This document shows positions 51,262 through 59,522 of a DNA stretch of 64,000 nt, in pieces (position 1 is the stretch's first letter; the number at the start of each line of letters is the position of its first letter). Position numbers and translations under genes: made by a program. The notes beneath the pieces were generated by a model that worked only from the letters and a program-made list of their open reading frames with translations, ran no database searches and was not told where the DNA came from. The stretch is from GWF2-38-69 sp965228125 (GTDB lineage: Bacteria > Verrucomicrobiota > Lentisphaeria > Victivallales > GWF2-38-69). Where the stretch lies: contig OZ245791.1 in NCBI GenBank assembly GCA_965228125.1, positions 372,001 to 436,000 on the forward strand, in the 5' to 3' direction.

Positions 51262-52125
51262 TTAAGAAATGGATTCTATTGCATAAGATGCAGTAAAGTT
51301 TTTCCCACCATCTAGACTGATGATTCCTGGTTTCTGTTCAAGTGTTCCTTTAAAGTCGGCAGGATCATTATATCCAAACCAAGGTTCTATGCATACATAA
51401 TCGGCCCCGGGCTTAGCCCATATGCCCAAGTCAGGCGCTCCGCCAAAACAAACCTTTACGCATCTTTTGGTTTTATCATTCTTCAAATAGGCAAAGCGGG
51501 ATTTTATCCCCGTAAAAATAAGAGCGTCTTCGTCAAAAATGTGGCTGCTGAGCCTGAAACTCCTCTCGTTATTCATGAATGGAGTTTTAAGCCTCTCAAG
51601 CAGCCCGTCATAAAGTTTGTACAGATAAACGGTTTCCGGCTGTTCAAACTCAATGTAATAATCTTCATGACATGTATCCTTAAGAGGCAAGTCTATTGCC
51701 GGATGGCTGCCCAAGCTGAAAAACATTTTCTTATTATCAGTATTTTTAACTTCGTATTCTACAAGAAGTTTTTTTTCGGAAACAATGGAGAATTTAACGC
51801 TGAATTCAAAGTTGAAAGGATAGATTTTTAAAGTCTCTTCGCTGGAGAAAATAGAGAATTTGACTGATGATTCTGTTTTATCGGTTACCTCAAATTTCTT
51901 ATTCCTTACAAAGCCGTGTTTGGACATTTCATATTCTTTGCCGTCGTATGAATATTTGTTATCCCTGACTAACCCCACAAAAGGGAAAAGAACCGGTGCG
52001 GAACTATTCCAAATAGCCGGAATTGTTTGCCAAACCATTTGTTTGCCAGCAGCCTTGAAAGACTTAAGTTCAGCTCCGATTTCATTTATTTGCGCCGTAG
52101 AATTCCCAAGTTTAATTTCCTGCAT
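51262..52125 (-). CDS. Aldose 1-epimerase family protein (LacX/YphB-like)
   Basis: This 287-residue protein has the galactose mutarotase fold. FPFVGLVRDNKYSYDGKEYEMSKHGFVRNKKFEV near residues 48-81 and FSLGSHPAIDLPL near 137-149 give the conserved histidines. The C-terminal CIEPWFGYNDPADF carries Glu. Members of this LacX-type branch act on sugars or sugar phosphates; activity here is inferred. Its position beside the sugar transporters fits sugar anomer handling. Start ATG at 52125. Confidence 0.85.
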   Translation of the reverse strand: MQEIKLGNSTAQINEIGAELKSFKAAGKQMVWQTIPAIWNSSAPVLFPFVGLVRDNKYSYDGKEYEMSKHGFVRNKKFEVTDKTESSVKFSIFSSEETLKIYPFNFEFSVKFSIVSEKKLLVEYEVKNTDNKKMFFSLGSHPAIDLPLKDTCHEDYYIEFEQPETVYLYKLYDGLLERLKTPFMNNERSFRLSSHIFDEDALIFTGIKSRFAYLKNDKTKRCVKVCFGGAPDLGIWAKPGADYVCIEPWFGYNDPADFKGTLEQKPGIISLDGGKNFTASYAIESIS

Positions 52126-52648
52126 ATTGCCGCCTTATATTTTTGAAAGTTACAAAATCTTACCTTGGTTTATAATTTTAAGGCGAATCCGTACAACTGC
52201 AACAAAATCTTCTTTATAATAGTTCCGGTTTAGCATAAGCATTTAGTCATCAAACAGAGACAAGTAAATCTTAGTTCTTTCCAATGATCATCGATATTCT
52301 CCAAATTATCACTTGCCATGAATGCTAACAGCCCTTACTGCGACGTCTCTCGTAACAAGAAAAATCCCAAATAATTATTATAAAAAGATGCACTCCTCTA
52401 TAAAAACACAGTGGCGGAATTTACAGAAAAATCATAAAATAAAGAGTAGCACTTTTGTTAAAAAAGAGAATCTGCATAGAGCCAATTAAATATTTGCATT
52501 CTATCGGCTGTTGTTTTGTACTCATTGAATTCTAATGATTTGAATAAAAAATGCACAAATCCGTATTTAAGGAGTTCGCTTAGGCCGCTTCTTAATGTTA
52601 AGACATACCTTTTTGGGGAAAAAACAGATGGATTTTAGGAGTAAACTT
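52126..52648. other. 523-base intergenic stretch
   Basis: Between divergent genes (aldose epimerase and the lipoprotein). No gene, tRNA or clear repeat was seen. It should contain promoters for both sides, but no pair of hexamers stands out. AT-rich throughout. Confidence 0.4.
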
Positions 52649-53575
52649 ATGACAAGAACTGCTTATATTTCTGCTTTATTGGTTTGGCTGGCCATTCTCT
52701 CTAGTTGTTCAAACTACATAACTACTGAAACAACTCAGAGTATGGATATTACCAGAACTCCAATAAAAAGTGAGCCTTCTTTAGAAGTCTCTGGCATAAA
52801 TAGCGAATCTATCATTAAGATAAAAGCAGAAAAGCTAATAGAGGAAAAAGTAGTTACAGACGAAGTCACAAAAAGAGAAGATGTCAGCACTCCGTACAGA
52901 GGATACAGGAAACTCTACCAAATGCCATTAGGGCTTTTGCTCTTTCCTGCAGCAATAGTCGTAAGTGTCGCCGATGTATGTACATTAGGCCTGATCCCAA
53001 ATAGATTTACTGACGACCTGCTCGATTATTCTTTTACCGGAATGAACCCATTTCTTTGCTGGGAAGACAATAGCACCACAGTACGAACCCTGGAATCATC
53101 AACCAAAAGGCAAATTGATGCCAAAGAGGAAATTACTGTGCTGCCATTGAGAAATGTTGACCTATACATAGTCAGTAATACTTCAGAAACATTCGATTTA
53201 AAAATCGATGATAATAACCATTTGAATGTAACGTTGGTAAAAATAGCAGTTGAAGGAATTAAGAATCCGATTGACTTGCGTTATTTTGATCTCTACTTAG
53301 AAAGCACTAACAACAAACCTGTTACCAAAATAGTAATAAGCAGAAAAATGGCTTTTAAATTCTTAGAAGCAAAAAAAATGGTTGACTCTCTGCAAATAAA
53401 CTCGTCTCCTGCAAATCTGGTTGAATGTGTGCTTGGACTGGAGAATCTTGGCTTTTCTGAGTATGCACTGAATGTTGAAAACGAATACAAAGAGAAAAAC
53501 ATTTCGGTTCCGGGATATAATGAGCAGTTTGATTCAGAAATGAAAAAGCAAATGAAGTTTTTCCCGCTAAATTAA
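52649..53575 (+). CDS. Lipoprotein of unknown function
   Basis: This 308-residue protein has a lipoprotein signal peptide with lipobox ILSSC (Cys20). I start at the ATG at 52649, behind AGGAG; an in-frame ATG at 52595 would add residues that spoil the signal. The first part is Thr-rich (TTETTQSMDITRTP). A hydrophobic segment LPLGLLLFPAAIVVSVADVCTLGLIP-like (near residue 107-130) is followed by a beta-rich domain. The segment resembles the membrane-proximal part of some bacterial envelope lipoproteins, but no family is recognised. It seems to be a single-gene unit. Confidence 0.7.
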   Translation: MTRTAYISALLVWLAILSSCSNYITTETTQSMDITRTPIKSEPSLEVSGINSESIIKIKAEKLIEEKVVTDEVTKREDVSTPYRGYRKLYQMPLGLLLFPAAIVVSVADVCTLGLIPNRFTDDLLDYSFTGMNPFLCWEDNSTTVRTLESSTKRQIDAKEEITVLPLRNVDLYIVSNTSETFDLKIDDNNHLNVTLVKIAVEGIKNPIDLRYFDLYLESTNNKPVTKIVISRKMAFKFLEAKKMVDSLQINSSPANLVECVLGLENLGFSEYALNVENEYKEKNISVPGYNEQFDSEMKKQMKFFPLN

Positions 53576-53818
53576 GACACGAATGATTTCATCTATGATT
53601 CTATAGAGAACTGCCCGAATAGATAGGTTCTTTCCAAAAAGCTTCCCGATAGAAATTCTAATCCTGATATTTTGAGTCCTAAGAAAAAAGTTTTAATTTT
53701 TGTATTTTGTAACACATTTATTGCGGCTTATTTAATATATCTTTATCTAACCGGCCGGCTTATTATCTTTTAAGTGAGGTTGAAAACTCCCTCTTTCTAA
53801 TTAATATTAGCCTTGAAG

Positions 53819-55090
53819 ATGGAGTTAAAACTAGAGAAAAAATCAATCCTGTATGCAATAGCAGGTACAGTCCTGGAGTGGTACGATTTTACCATTTACA
53901 TATATCTTGCGCCCATCCTCTCTGATATATTTTTTCCTACACACGATAAATTCGCTACATTGGTTTCAATATTCGCCATATTTTTTGCAGGATACCTTGC
54001 CCGCCCGATCGGAGGAATGTTCTTTGGAAGTCTGGGCGACAGGATAGGAAGAAAAAACACCTTGATTATTTCTATTTCTCTCATGACTCTCATGATGATC
54101 ATTACATCAATACTTCCCTCATACGCTCTAATAGGAATAGCAGCTCCTGTCCTTCTGGCTTTTACCAGGATTTTCCAGGGATTTTCCGTGGGTGGGGAAT
54201 ATTCAGGAGTGCTGGTGATTTTATCGGAAAAAGCGCCTGAGGGGAAAAGAGGAATCATTACATCCCTTGGGCCATTGGTAAACGGATTTGGCCTTATTGC
54301 AAGTTCAAGCGTAGTCGCAGTGCTTTATGAAACAATGACTAAAGAGCAAATGATGACATGGGGATGGAGAATACCTTTCATAATAGGGTCTATAGCTGGG
54401 ATTTTTTTGGTGGCACTAAGAACCAAAATGACAGAATCAGCTCATTTTGAATTATTAAAGTCTCAAAACAAACTATCAAAAAGCCCACTTCGCGAAGTGA
54501 TAGCCCAATACCCTAAAAAAATACTTCTGGGAATGTCTCTCAGCGGATACGGGAGCATTGTTTATTATGTGACGATCGCATTTATTCCGACACTTCTGAG
54601 TTCATATCTCCATGTTCAGGAAAATATTGTAATGATGTTTTCTACGATTACAGCGATATTTTACACTCTTACTGCTCCATTCTGGGGCTTTATCTCAGAT
54701 AAATTCGGGAGAAAAAAAGTATTAACTTGCGTTGCTGCCTTAATAGCAATACTAATCGTTCCTCTGTTATTGCTCATGTCATATCATAATCTAATGGCTA
54801 TCTTGGCAGCTGAAATAATATTAACGCTTTTAGCCGTAGCATTCGGTGTCTCATATGACACTGCCACTACAGAGCTATTCCCTACCAAGGAAAGATTCAG
54901 CGGGATGGCAATAAGCTACAATGTCGGAATATCTCTCTTAGGAGGAATATCCCCTTTAATATGCACCTTCTTAGTGAAACTAATCGACAGTCCGCTCGCA
55001 CCGGGATATTTTTTAATTATTTGCTCTCTTTGCATGCTTGTGGCTCTTACAAAGATGAAAGAGACTGCGTTTATACCTCTTGAGGATTAA
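53819..55090 (+). CDS. MHS-family MFS metabolite transporter (ProP/KgtP-like)
   Basis: This 423-residue twelve-helix transporter belongs to the metabolite:H+ symporter group. It begins with the MHS pattern TVLEWYDFTIYIYLAPIL. GYLARPIGGMFFGSLGDRIGRK follows as loop 2-3, and the second half shows FGRKKVLT. Known members import proline/betaine, 2-oxoglutarate, citrate or shikimate. I use the ATG at 53819; a TTG two codons upstream is equally possible. No strong ribosome site is seen before either. The substrate is unknown. Confidence 0.88.
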   Translation: MELKLEKKSILYAIAGTVLEWYDFTIYIYLAPILSDIFFPTHDKFATLVSIFAIFFAGYLARPIGGMFFGSLGDRIGRKNTLIISISLMTLMMIITSILPSYALIGIAAPVLLAFTRIFQGFSVGGEYSGVLVILSEKAPEGKRGIITSLGPLVNGFGLIASSSVVAVLYETMTKEQMMTWGWRIPFIIGSIAGIFLVALRTKMTESAHFELLKSQNKLSKSPLREVIAQYPKKILLGMSLSGYGSIVYYVTIAFIPTLLSSYLHVQENIVMMFSTITAIFYTLTAPFWGFISDKFGRKKVLTCVAALIAILIVPLLLLMSYHNLMAILAAEIILTLLAVAFGVSYDTATTELFPTKERFSGMAISYNVGISLLGGISPLICTFLVKLIDSPLAPGYFLIICSLCMLVALTKMKETAFIPLED

Positions 55091-55196
55091 TACTTAGGCT
55101 CCTGTACATTTTTATCAAGTATAGACTTTTTCATACATTTCAGTTAGACTTTAAAATGCATCTCTTTAAGTAAATTCTTTCAATCTGAATATCGTT

Positions 55197-56057
55197 ATGG
55201 AAATTTACATCGGGCTTGACATCGGCGGCACAAAAATAATGGTTGGCGCAACTGACCCCAATGGAAAAGAATTGTCCAGAATTAATGTAAGTACACCACA
55301 GTCGCTAAATGAAGGGCTGGAACTACTGCACAAATTGATTGAGAAAGTATCCAAAAAGAACTCTATTCTAGGAATAGGCGCCGCTATAGGAGGGCCGCTG
55401 GATTCGGAAAAAGGAATAGTTTCCCCGCTCCATCAGGAAGAATGGAGAAACATCCCTTTAAAAGAACTCATGGAAAAAAAATGGAACTGCCCTTTTTATG
55501 TCGATGTTGATACGAATGTCGCCGCTCTTGGAGAATACCATTTAGGTAAATACAAAGAAAAATATTTCCTGTACATCACTTTAAGCACAGGAATGGGCGG
55601 AGGATTCCTTATAAACGGCAAAATCTATCATGGGCTTTCTCATCCTGAAATAGGCCATCAACGCATCAGTTACCATTGCTCGCATCCAGAAAGAGTCCAA
55701 TGCGAATGCGGCGGCGGTTCATGCCTAGAGGCACTTGTTTCAGGTAACGGTATAAGGAGAATCTACCATAAGAATGCAGAAAATCTTGACCGCCATGAAT
55801 GGAAAGAAGTAGCATATAACTTAGGTATGGGACTGAGAAATATTACCACCATTCTTTCACCGGAAATTATAGTTTTTGGTGGCGGCGTGGCCCTTGGCGG
55901 AGGAGAATATCTGATGGAATACGCAAGCAAATATATGCTTACAGGACTTAAACTGGTCAAGCCTCCGGTTCTCAAACTTTCCTGTTTAGGCTATGATACA
56001 GCTTTGAACGGAGCATATTTTATCGCCACAGGAAAGCATTTGGCAATAAGCCATTGA
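55197..56057 (+). CDS. ROK-family sugar kinase (glucokinase-like)
   Basis: This 286-residue kinase has the ROK layout: LDIGGTKIMVGATD at the start (phosphate-1), VDVDTNVAALGEYHLGK, and TLSTGMGGGFLINGK. A zinc-type segment HCSHPERVQCECGGGSCLEA includes the CxC and C ligands, and a final FGGGVALGG closes the fold. It phosphorylates a hexose or N-acetylhexosamine. Its last bases recur in a copy at 59217, so the sequence past the gene has been duplicated. No Shine-Dalgarno sequence precedes the ATG. Confidence 0.9.
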   Translation: MEIYIGLDIGGTKIMVGATDPNGKELSRINVSTPQSLNEGLELLHKLIEKVSKKNSILGIGAAIGGPLDSEKGIVSPLHQEEWRNIPLKELMEKKWNCPFYVDVDTNVAALGEYHLGKYKEKYFLYITLSTGMGGGFLINGKIYHGLSHPEIGHQRISYHCSHPERVQCECGGGSCLEALVSGNGIRRIYHKNAENLDRHEWKEVAYNLGMGLRNITTILSPEIIVFGGGVALGGGEYLMEYASKYMLTGLKLVKPPVLKLSCLGYDTALNGAYFIATGKHLAISH

Positions 56058-56061
56058 TATT
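56024..56061 (+). repeat. Duplicated end of the ROK gene, copy 1
   Basis: The last bases of the kinase gene recur at 59217-59254 with two mismatches. The second copy stands alone without the rest of the kinase, so it is a remnant of a duplication that includes this region. Confidence 0.85.
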
Positions 56062-56094
56062 GTTTCAGGGATTTTCTTGCGTTAGTTATCATGA

Positions 56095-56164
56095 ATGCTT
56101 CTATCCTTGGCAAAAACCTTTTTCAAGCTATAATCAGTTTTTATTCATAAACATGAACCGTTAC
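56095..56164 (+). repeat. Promoter plus GTTA landing segment, copy 1
   Basis: This 70-base sequence beginning AATGCTTCTATCC recurs at 59421-59488 with only a few mismatches and one small gap. Both copies contain a strong promoter and end in GAACCGTTA. Foreign-looking genes begin directly after each. Confidence 0.85.
56108..56135 (+). promoter_or_regulatory. Strong promoter in repeat copy 1
   Basis: TTGGCA (56108-56113), a 16-base spacer and a perfect TATAAT (56130-56135) point towards the three-gene insert; the GTTA junction lies 25 bases beyond. Confidence 0.7.
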
Positions 56165-56200
56165 CAGCAAGCATGACAGGACTCCGAAACTTGACACTTT

Positions 56201-56776
56201 ATGATTAAAACCAGAAATCTTCTCATTTCGATAGTATTACTCTTTAGTTTAATTGGGTTGAATGGATACGCTCAAAATACAACAAGAATTATTAGAAAAG
56301 ATAACAATACATATGAAGTTTTTTGTGAAATTACATTTCCTAACAATTGCATTGACAAACTTTGGGATTTTTGTTGGGACATGAATAGTATTTCAAGAAT
56401 ACTAACAAATGAACCTGTAACCATTATTTTTTCTGAGGCAAATTCCATTCAAACCATTTCATACGATTATCAGTTCTTATTTATGCACTATTACTCAGAA
56501 TATGAGCGAGAACAAAGTCCGAATAAAAAAATGATTAGTTTTAAACTCACAAAAAGTGAATGTTCAATACCCTTTATACCTAATTTGGAAAATGGCTATG
56601 GCACTTACACTTTAAAAACTAACAATAAAATAACAACGATGCAATACTATCAATATACTAAAACCAATGGCATTTTGAGTGACTTCTATTTTAATTATAT
56701 AAAAAAAGACATTGAAGGTTTTTTCTTTAGTTTTGAGTCTGAATTTAAAAAATCCTTAAAGAATGCTAAAAACTAA
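56201..56776 (+). CDS. Exported SRPBCC-like protein
   Basis: This 191-residue protein has a signal peptide (NLLISIVLLFSLIGLNGYAQ, cut near residue 25). A single domain with strands and a final long helix (YIKKDIEGFFFSFESEFKKSL) follows, a pattern like START/SRPBCC proteins. The IDKLWDFCWDMNSISRIL start fits their first helices. No exact family is recognised. It has no Shine-Dalgarno sequence and its 3' end overlaps the radical SAM gene by 14 bases, so translation is coupled. It is the first gene after the repeated promoter. Confidence 0.6.
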   Translation: MIKTRNLLISIVLLFSLIGLNGYAQNTTRIIRKDNNTYEVFCEITFPNNCIDKLWDFCWDMNSISRILTNEPVTIIFSEANSIQTISYDYQFLFMHYYSEYEREQSPNKKMISFKLTKSECSIPFIPNLENGYGTYTLKTNNKITTMQYYQYTKTNGILSDFYFNYIKKDIEGFFFSFESEFKKSLKNAKN

Positions 56777-57686
56777 ATATTTGCTTAACTCATTTAAATA
56801 TTCTTTTCGTACAAAGCTTCTAAGGCAAAAAACTCCTTTTATTGCAGGGATTGTATTAAACAATGAGTGCAATTTATCATGCAGTCAATGTTCATTGCAA
56901 TTGGAAAGCAAAACATCATTGTCGTATCAACAAATATCAGATGGCTTAGACGAATTATATTCAATGGGAATACGTTCAATAGCAATAACTGGAGGCGAGC
57001 CTTTTATGTGGAAAGATGGCACGCTAAGACTAAACAATATAATAGATTTAATTTACAAGAAGAAATTTCTGGTTTCGAGTGTCTATACCAACGGTACGTT
57101 TGCATTGAATACCACCTTTGACAATGTATTTGTAAGCATAGACGGAACAGAATTAACAACGAACAAACTTCGTGGTCCAATATTTAATAAAGTCATTGAC
57201 AATATTAAAGCATCAAACCATCCAAAAATATTTGTTAATTTTACTATAAATAGCCAGAATTTTCCCGAAATAGAAGTGTTCTGCCAGTACATAAAAACTA
57301 TTCCTCAAATTAAAGGCATATTCTTTTATTTTTATACACCTTATAATACGATTGATAATTTATATTTGGAAAGGAGCAAAAGAATTGAAATAGCTAAAAG
57401 TCTCATTGCTCTTAAAAAAAAGTATATAATTTTAAACTCAAAAGCAGCACTTACTGATTTTATTAATGACAACTGGAGTCGACCATCGGAAGTTTGTGTG
57501 GTGTATTCAGATAAAGCAGAAATTGTAAAATGTTGCAGAGCAGTAAAAAACAAAGCAACCTGTAAAGATTGTGGATATTTGGGCTATTTAGAAGTTCTTG
57601 ATGTAACTAAATTTAAGTTAAGTGCAGTATGGGAGGCATTCAAATATTTACCAAGTAAAAAATCAAGAAAATCATATGTTAATTAA
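56763..57686 (+). CDS. Radical SAM protein
   Basis: This 307-residue radical SAM enzyme carries the 4Fe-4S/SAM motif CNLSCSQC (CxxxCxxC) near residues 35-42. ITGGEPFMWKDG is the GGE motif after the first strand-helix unit. The C-terminal third holds a cysteine group (VVYSDKAEIVKCCRAVKNKATCKDC) that could bind an auxiliary cluster, as in SPASM/twitch-type members. The reaction is unknown. It is followed by a second radical SAM gene overlapping by 11 bases, so the two probably act on one substrate. Confidence 0.8.
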   Translation: MLKTKYLLNSFKYSFRTKLLRQKTPFIAGIVLNNECNLSCSQCSLQLESKTSLSYQQISDGLDELYSMGIRSIAITGGEPFMWKDGTLRLNNIIDLIYKKKFLVSSVYTNGTFALNTTFDNVFVSIDGTELTTNKLRGPIFNKVIDNIKASNHPKIFVNFTINSQNFPEIEVFCQYIKTIPQIKGIFFYFYTPYNTIDNLYLERSKRIEIAKSLIALKKKYIILNSKAALTDFINDNWSRPSEVCVVYSDKAEIVKCCRAVKNKATCKDCGYLGYLEVLDVTKFKLSAVWEAFKYLPSKKSRKSYVN

Positions 57687-58950
57687 TACAATAACGAATG
57701 GTATTCGTTCGTACTATGCTGGTAATTCAAATCAGTTTACATTTACAAAACATCATACTCCTGACTTCGATAACCACAGTTTTGACAGCTTGCATTTATA
57801 CATACATGTTCCATTTTGTGCAAACAAATGCCCATATTGTCCATACAATAAAATTGAAGTTGATACTGTTTTAGTAACGCAATTTTTCAATGCCCTTCAT
57901 ACTGAAATTGAACTATATTTTAATAAACTTGGGAAAATAAATCTCCCATCCATTTATTTCGGAGGGGGTTCTCCCGCATTGTTTCCAGAAGAAATATGTA
58001 AAGTTATAGATCATTTATCGAAACGATTTTCAATAAAAGGAGAATATTGTATTGAAATCAACCCCAATGACTGTTTTTTTGAAGAACTACAAGCTTTGAA
58101 AAATGGGGGTATAAGTACGGTAAGCATTGGGGTTCAATCTTTTAATGATAAAAACTTAAAAACAATTGGACGTTCTTATAATGGCAATATTGCCGAAAAA
58201 GCAGTTGAAATGGTACGTAGTATTTTCGATTCGGTAAATATTGATTTAATGTTTGCATTGCCAGCACAGGACGAGATTAGTATATTGAAGGACTTATCTA
58301 AAGCAGTAAGTTATGGGGTAACTCAAATTACCACCTATCCGCTGTTTACATTCCCATATTCAAAAGTTGGTGATTATAAGAAAATAAAGCATGTGAAAAT
58401 GCCAAAATTGAGAACACGAAAAAAGCAATATTTCACAATTTATGATACACTTATACAACAAGAATATAGTCGAGTATCGGTTTGGAGCTTTAAAAAGGGA
58501 GCAGGGAACAAATATTCATCAGTAACACGCGATGGCTATTTGGGAATGGGAGCAGGAGCAGGAACACATATGCCTAATGGCTATTATTTGAATACCTTCC
58601 CAGTTAAAGCATATATTTCGGCATTAGAAAAAGGGAATTTTCCTTTAGCCCTAAAATTTAACATGAATACCAATATTAATAATTTGTTTTGGCTTTATTG
58701 GAGATTTTATGATACAAAGATTCCACTTGCCGATTTCAATAGTCGATTTAAAAATAATGCAAAGATAAAAAAACTATTATTTCTTTTCCAGACAATGGGA
58801 TTGCTTTCTGTTACCCCAAATGATTTTGTTTTAACACGAAAGGGGTCGTTTTGGCTTCACTTAGCACAAAATTATTTCTCTTTAGGTTATATAAATAAAA
58901 TTTGGTCGAATGCAATGAATAATGATTACCCTAAAGAAATCAATTTTTAA
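57676..58950 (+). CDS. HemN/HemW-like radical SAM protein
   Basis: This 424-residue radical SAM enzyme resembles the coproporphyrinogen III oxidase group. LHLYIHVPFCANKCPYCPYN holds the CxxxCxxC motif, followed by YFGGGSPALFPEE (GGGxP). EINPNDC, GVQSFNDKNLKTIGRSYNG and LMFALPAQ continue the family pattern. The C-terminal winged-helix part is shorter than in HemN. Companions in a cluster such as this rarely make heme, so a role in modifying a small molecule is open. I start at the ATG at 57676, which overlaps the preceding stop. Confidence 0.8.
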   Translation: MLINTITNGIRSYYAGNSNQFTFTKHHTPDFDNHSFDSLHLYIHVPFCANKCPYCPYNKIEVDTVLVTQFFNALHTEIELYFNKLGKINLPSIYFGGGSPALFPEEICKVIDHLSKRFSIKGEYCIEINPNDCFFEELQALKNGGISTVSIGVQSFNDKNLKTIGRSYNGNIAEKAVEMVRSIFDSVNIDLMFALPAQDEISILKDLSKAVSYGVTQITTYPLFTFPYSKVGDYKKIKHVKMPKLRTRKKQYFTIYDTLIQQEYSRVSVWSFKKGAGNKYSSVTRDGYLGMGAGAGTHMPNGYYLNTFPVKAYISALEKGNFPLALKFNMNTNINNLFWLYWRFYDTKIPLADFNSRFKNNAKIKKLLFLFQTMGLLSVTPNDFVLTRKGSFWLHLAQNYFSLGYINKIWSNAMNNDYPKEINF

Positions 58951-58970
58951 GAACTTTATAAAATGCCAGC

Positions 58971-59102
58971 AGGTAACAACGGGTATATCCAATGCGGGTT
59001 TCAGAGTTTTTGCAAGTTTAGTTCCCGCAGGCAAGTTTTGTATCGTGGGATAAGAGACGCAGCCACGCAAACCCCAACATCGCATACCGACGACCGTTAG
59101 CT
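58971..59102 (+). repeat. attC-like terminal structure of insert A
   Basis: The left end carries AGGTAAC (58971-58977) and the right end GTTAGCT (59096-59102). The two arms share the order AAC-GGTAT-GGGTTT when the right is read in reverse, with a large central part. Size and ends match long attC sites, but it is not one of the integron's two families. Confidence 0.55.
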
Positions 59103-59216
59103 AAAATACTACGCCGCATGAAGACAAAAAGAAAGAGATACGCGCTACCAGGAAGCAAAAACCGAGGATTTAGGTTCGGCTTAAGGTAGAATTACCCCCT
59201 CAAGGGTTCATGTTTC

Positions 59217-59254
59217 ATCGCCACAGGAAAGCATTTGACAATAAGCCATTAATA
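59217..59254 (+). repeat. Remnant copy of the ROK gene end
   Basis: Matches 56024-56061 with two substitutions. The rest of the kinase gene is missing, showing a duplication, or a single-crossover event, in the past. Confidence 0.85.
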
Positions 59255-59331
59255 TCGCTACTGCGTCGTCAGAAGCCGTATCACTGTCGAGGTTCTTGAA
59301 TTCTCACACCCGAGACGACCGTGATACGTAG

Positions 59332-59350
59332 CACGGGCATCTTGCCCGTG
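59332..59350. repeat. Palindrome CACGGGCATCTTGCCCGTG, copy 1
   Basis: Arms CACGGGCA and TGCCCGTG enclose TCT; the same 19 bases occur at 63476-63494. The copy here is followed by a T-rich run and may work as a terminator, though no gene ends next to it. Confidence 0.75.
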
Positions 59351-59420
59351 TTTATTTTCGAGTTTTAAAGAACCTAATCAATATATATTCATTAGCACCA
59401 AGCATATGTCATTTATCGCT

Positions 59421-59488
59421 AATGCTTCTATCCTTGATAAAAACTTTTTTCAAACTATAATCGGTTTTACTCTGAACATGAACCGTTA
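59421..59488 (+). repeat. Promoter plus GTTA landing segment, copy 2
   Basis: Second copy of the segment at 56095-56164, with a 2-base gap and few mismatches. It ends at GAACCGTTA, and the Mrr-type gene begins 35 bases later. Confidence 0.85.
59434..59461 (+). promoter_or_regulatory. Strong promoter in repeat copy 2
   Basis: TTGATA (59434-59439), a 16-base spacer and a perfect TATAAT (59456-59461) point towards the Mrr-type gene. Substitutions in the -35 element differ from copy 1, but both copies keep a usable hexamer and the same spacing. Confidence 0.7.
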
Positions 59489-59522
59489 ACGCCAAGCTTA
59501 AAAAGACAGACGCAACATAACT

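Larger units (their letters stand above)
56161..59102 (+). mobile_element. Cassette-like insert A: exported protein and two radical SAM genes
   Basis: The insert begins at GTTA after the repeated promoter segment and ends in a 132-base attC-like structure closing with GTTAGCT, the same right box as in integron attC1 and attC6. Its three genes overlap end to start, lack Shine-Dalgarno sequences and are more AT-rich than the neighbours. These features suggest transfer from a Bacteroidetes-like donor, where ribosome sites are often absent. A crossover of G-TTA type at both ends is the simplest reading; it is inferred. Confidence 0.6.
59103..59420. other. Spacer between inserts A and B
   Basis: Contains no gene. 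It holds the remnant of the ROK gene end (59217-59254), the palindromic repeat at 59332-59350 and otherwise unassigned sequence. It separates insert A from the second promoter segment. Confidence 0.6.

Noticed and set aside
52126..52648. Possible tRNA or small RNA gene in the 523-base gap
   Set aside because: No cloverleaf, no T-loop sequence and no terminator for a short transcript could be found by eye.
57676..58950. Second radical SAM gene as the heme biosynthesis enzyme HemN
   Set aside because: The C-terminal part is short, the gene lies in a foreign unit with another radical SAM gene and no heme genes are near; only the family level is supported.
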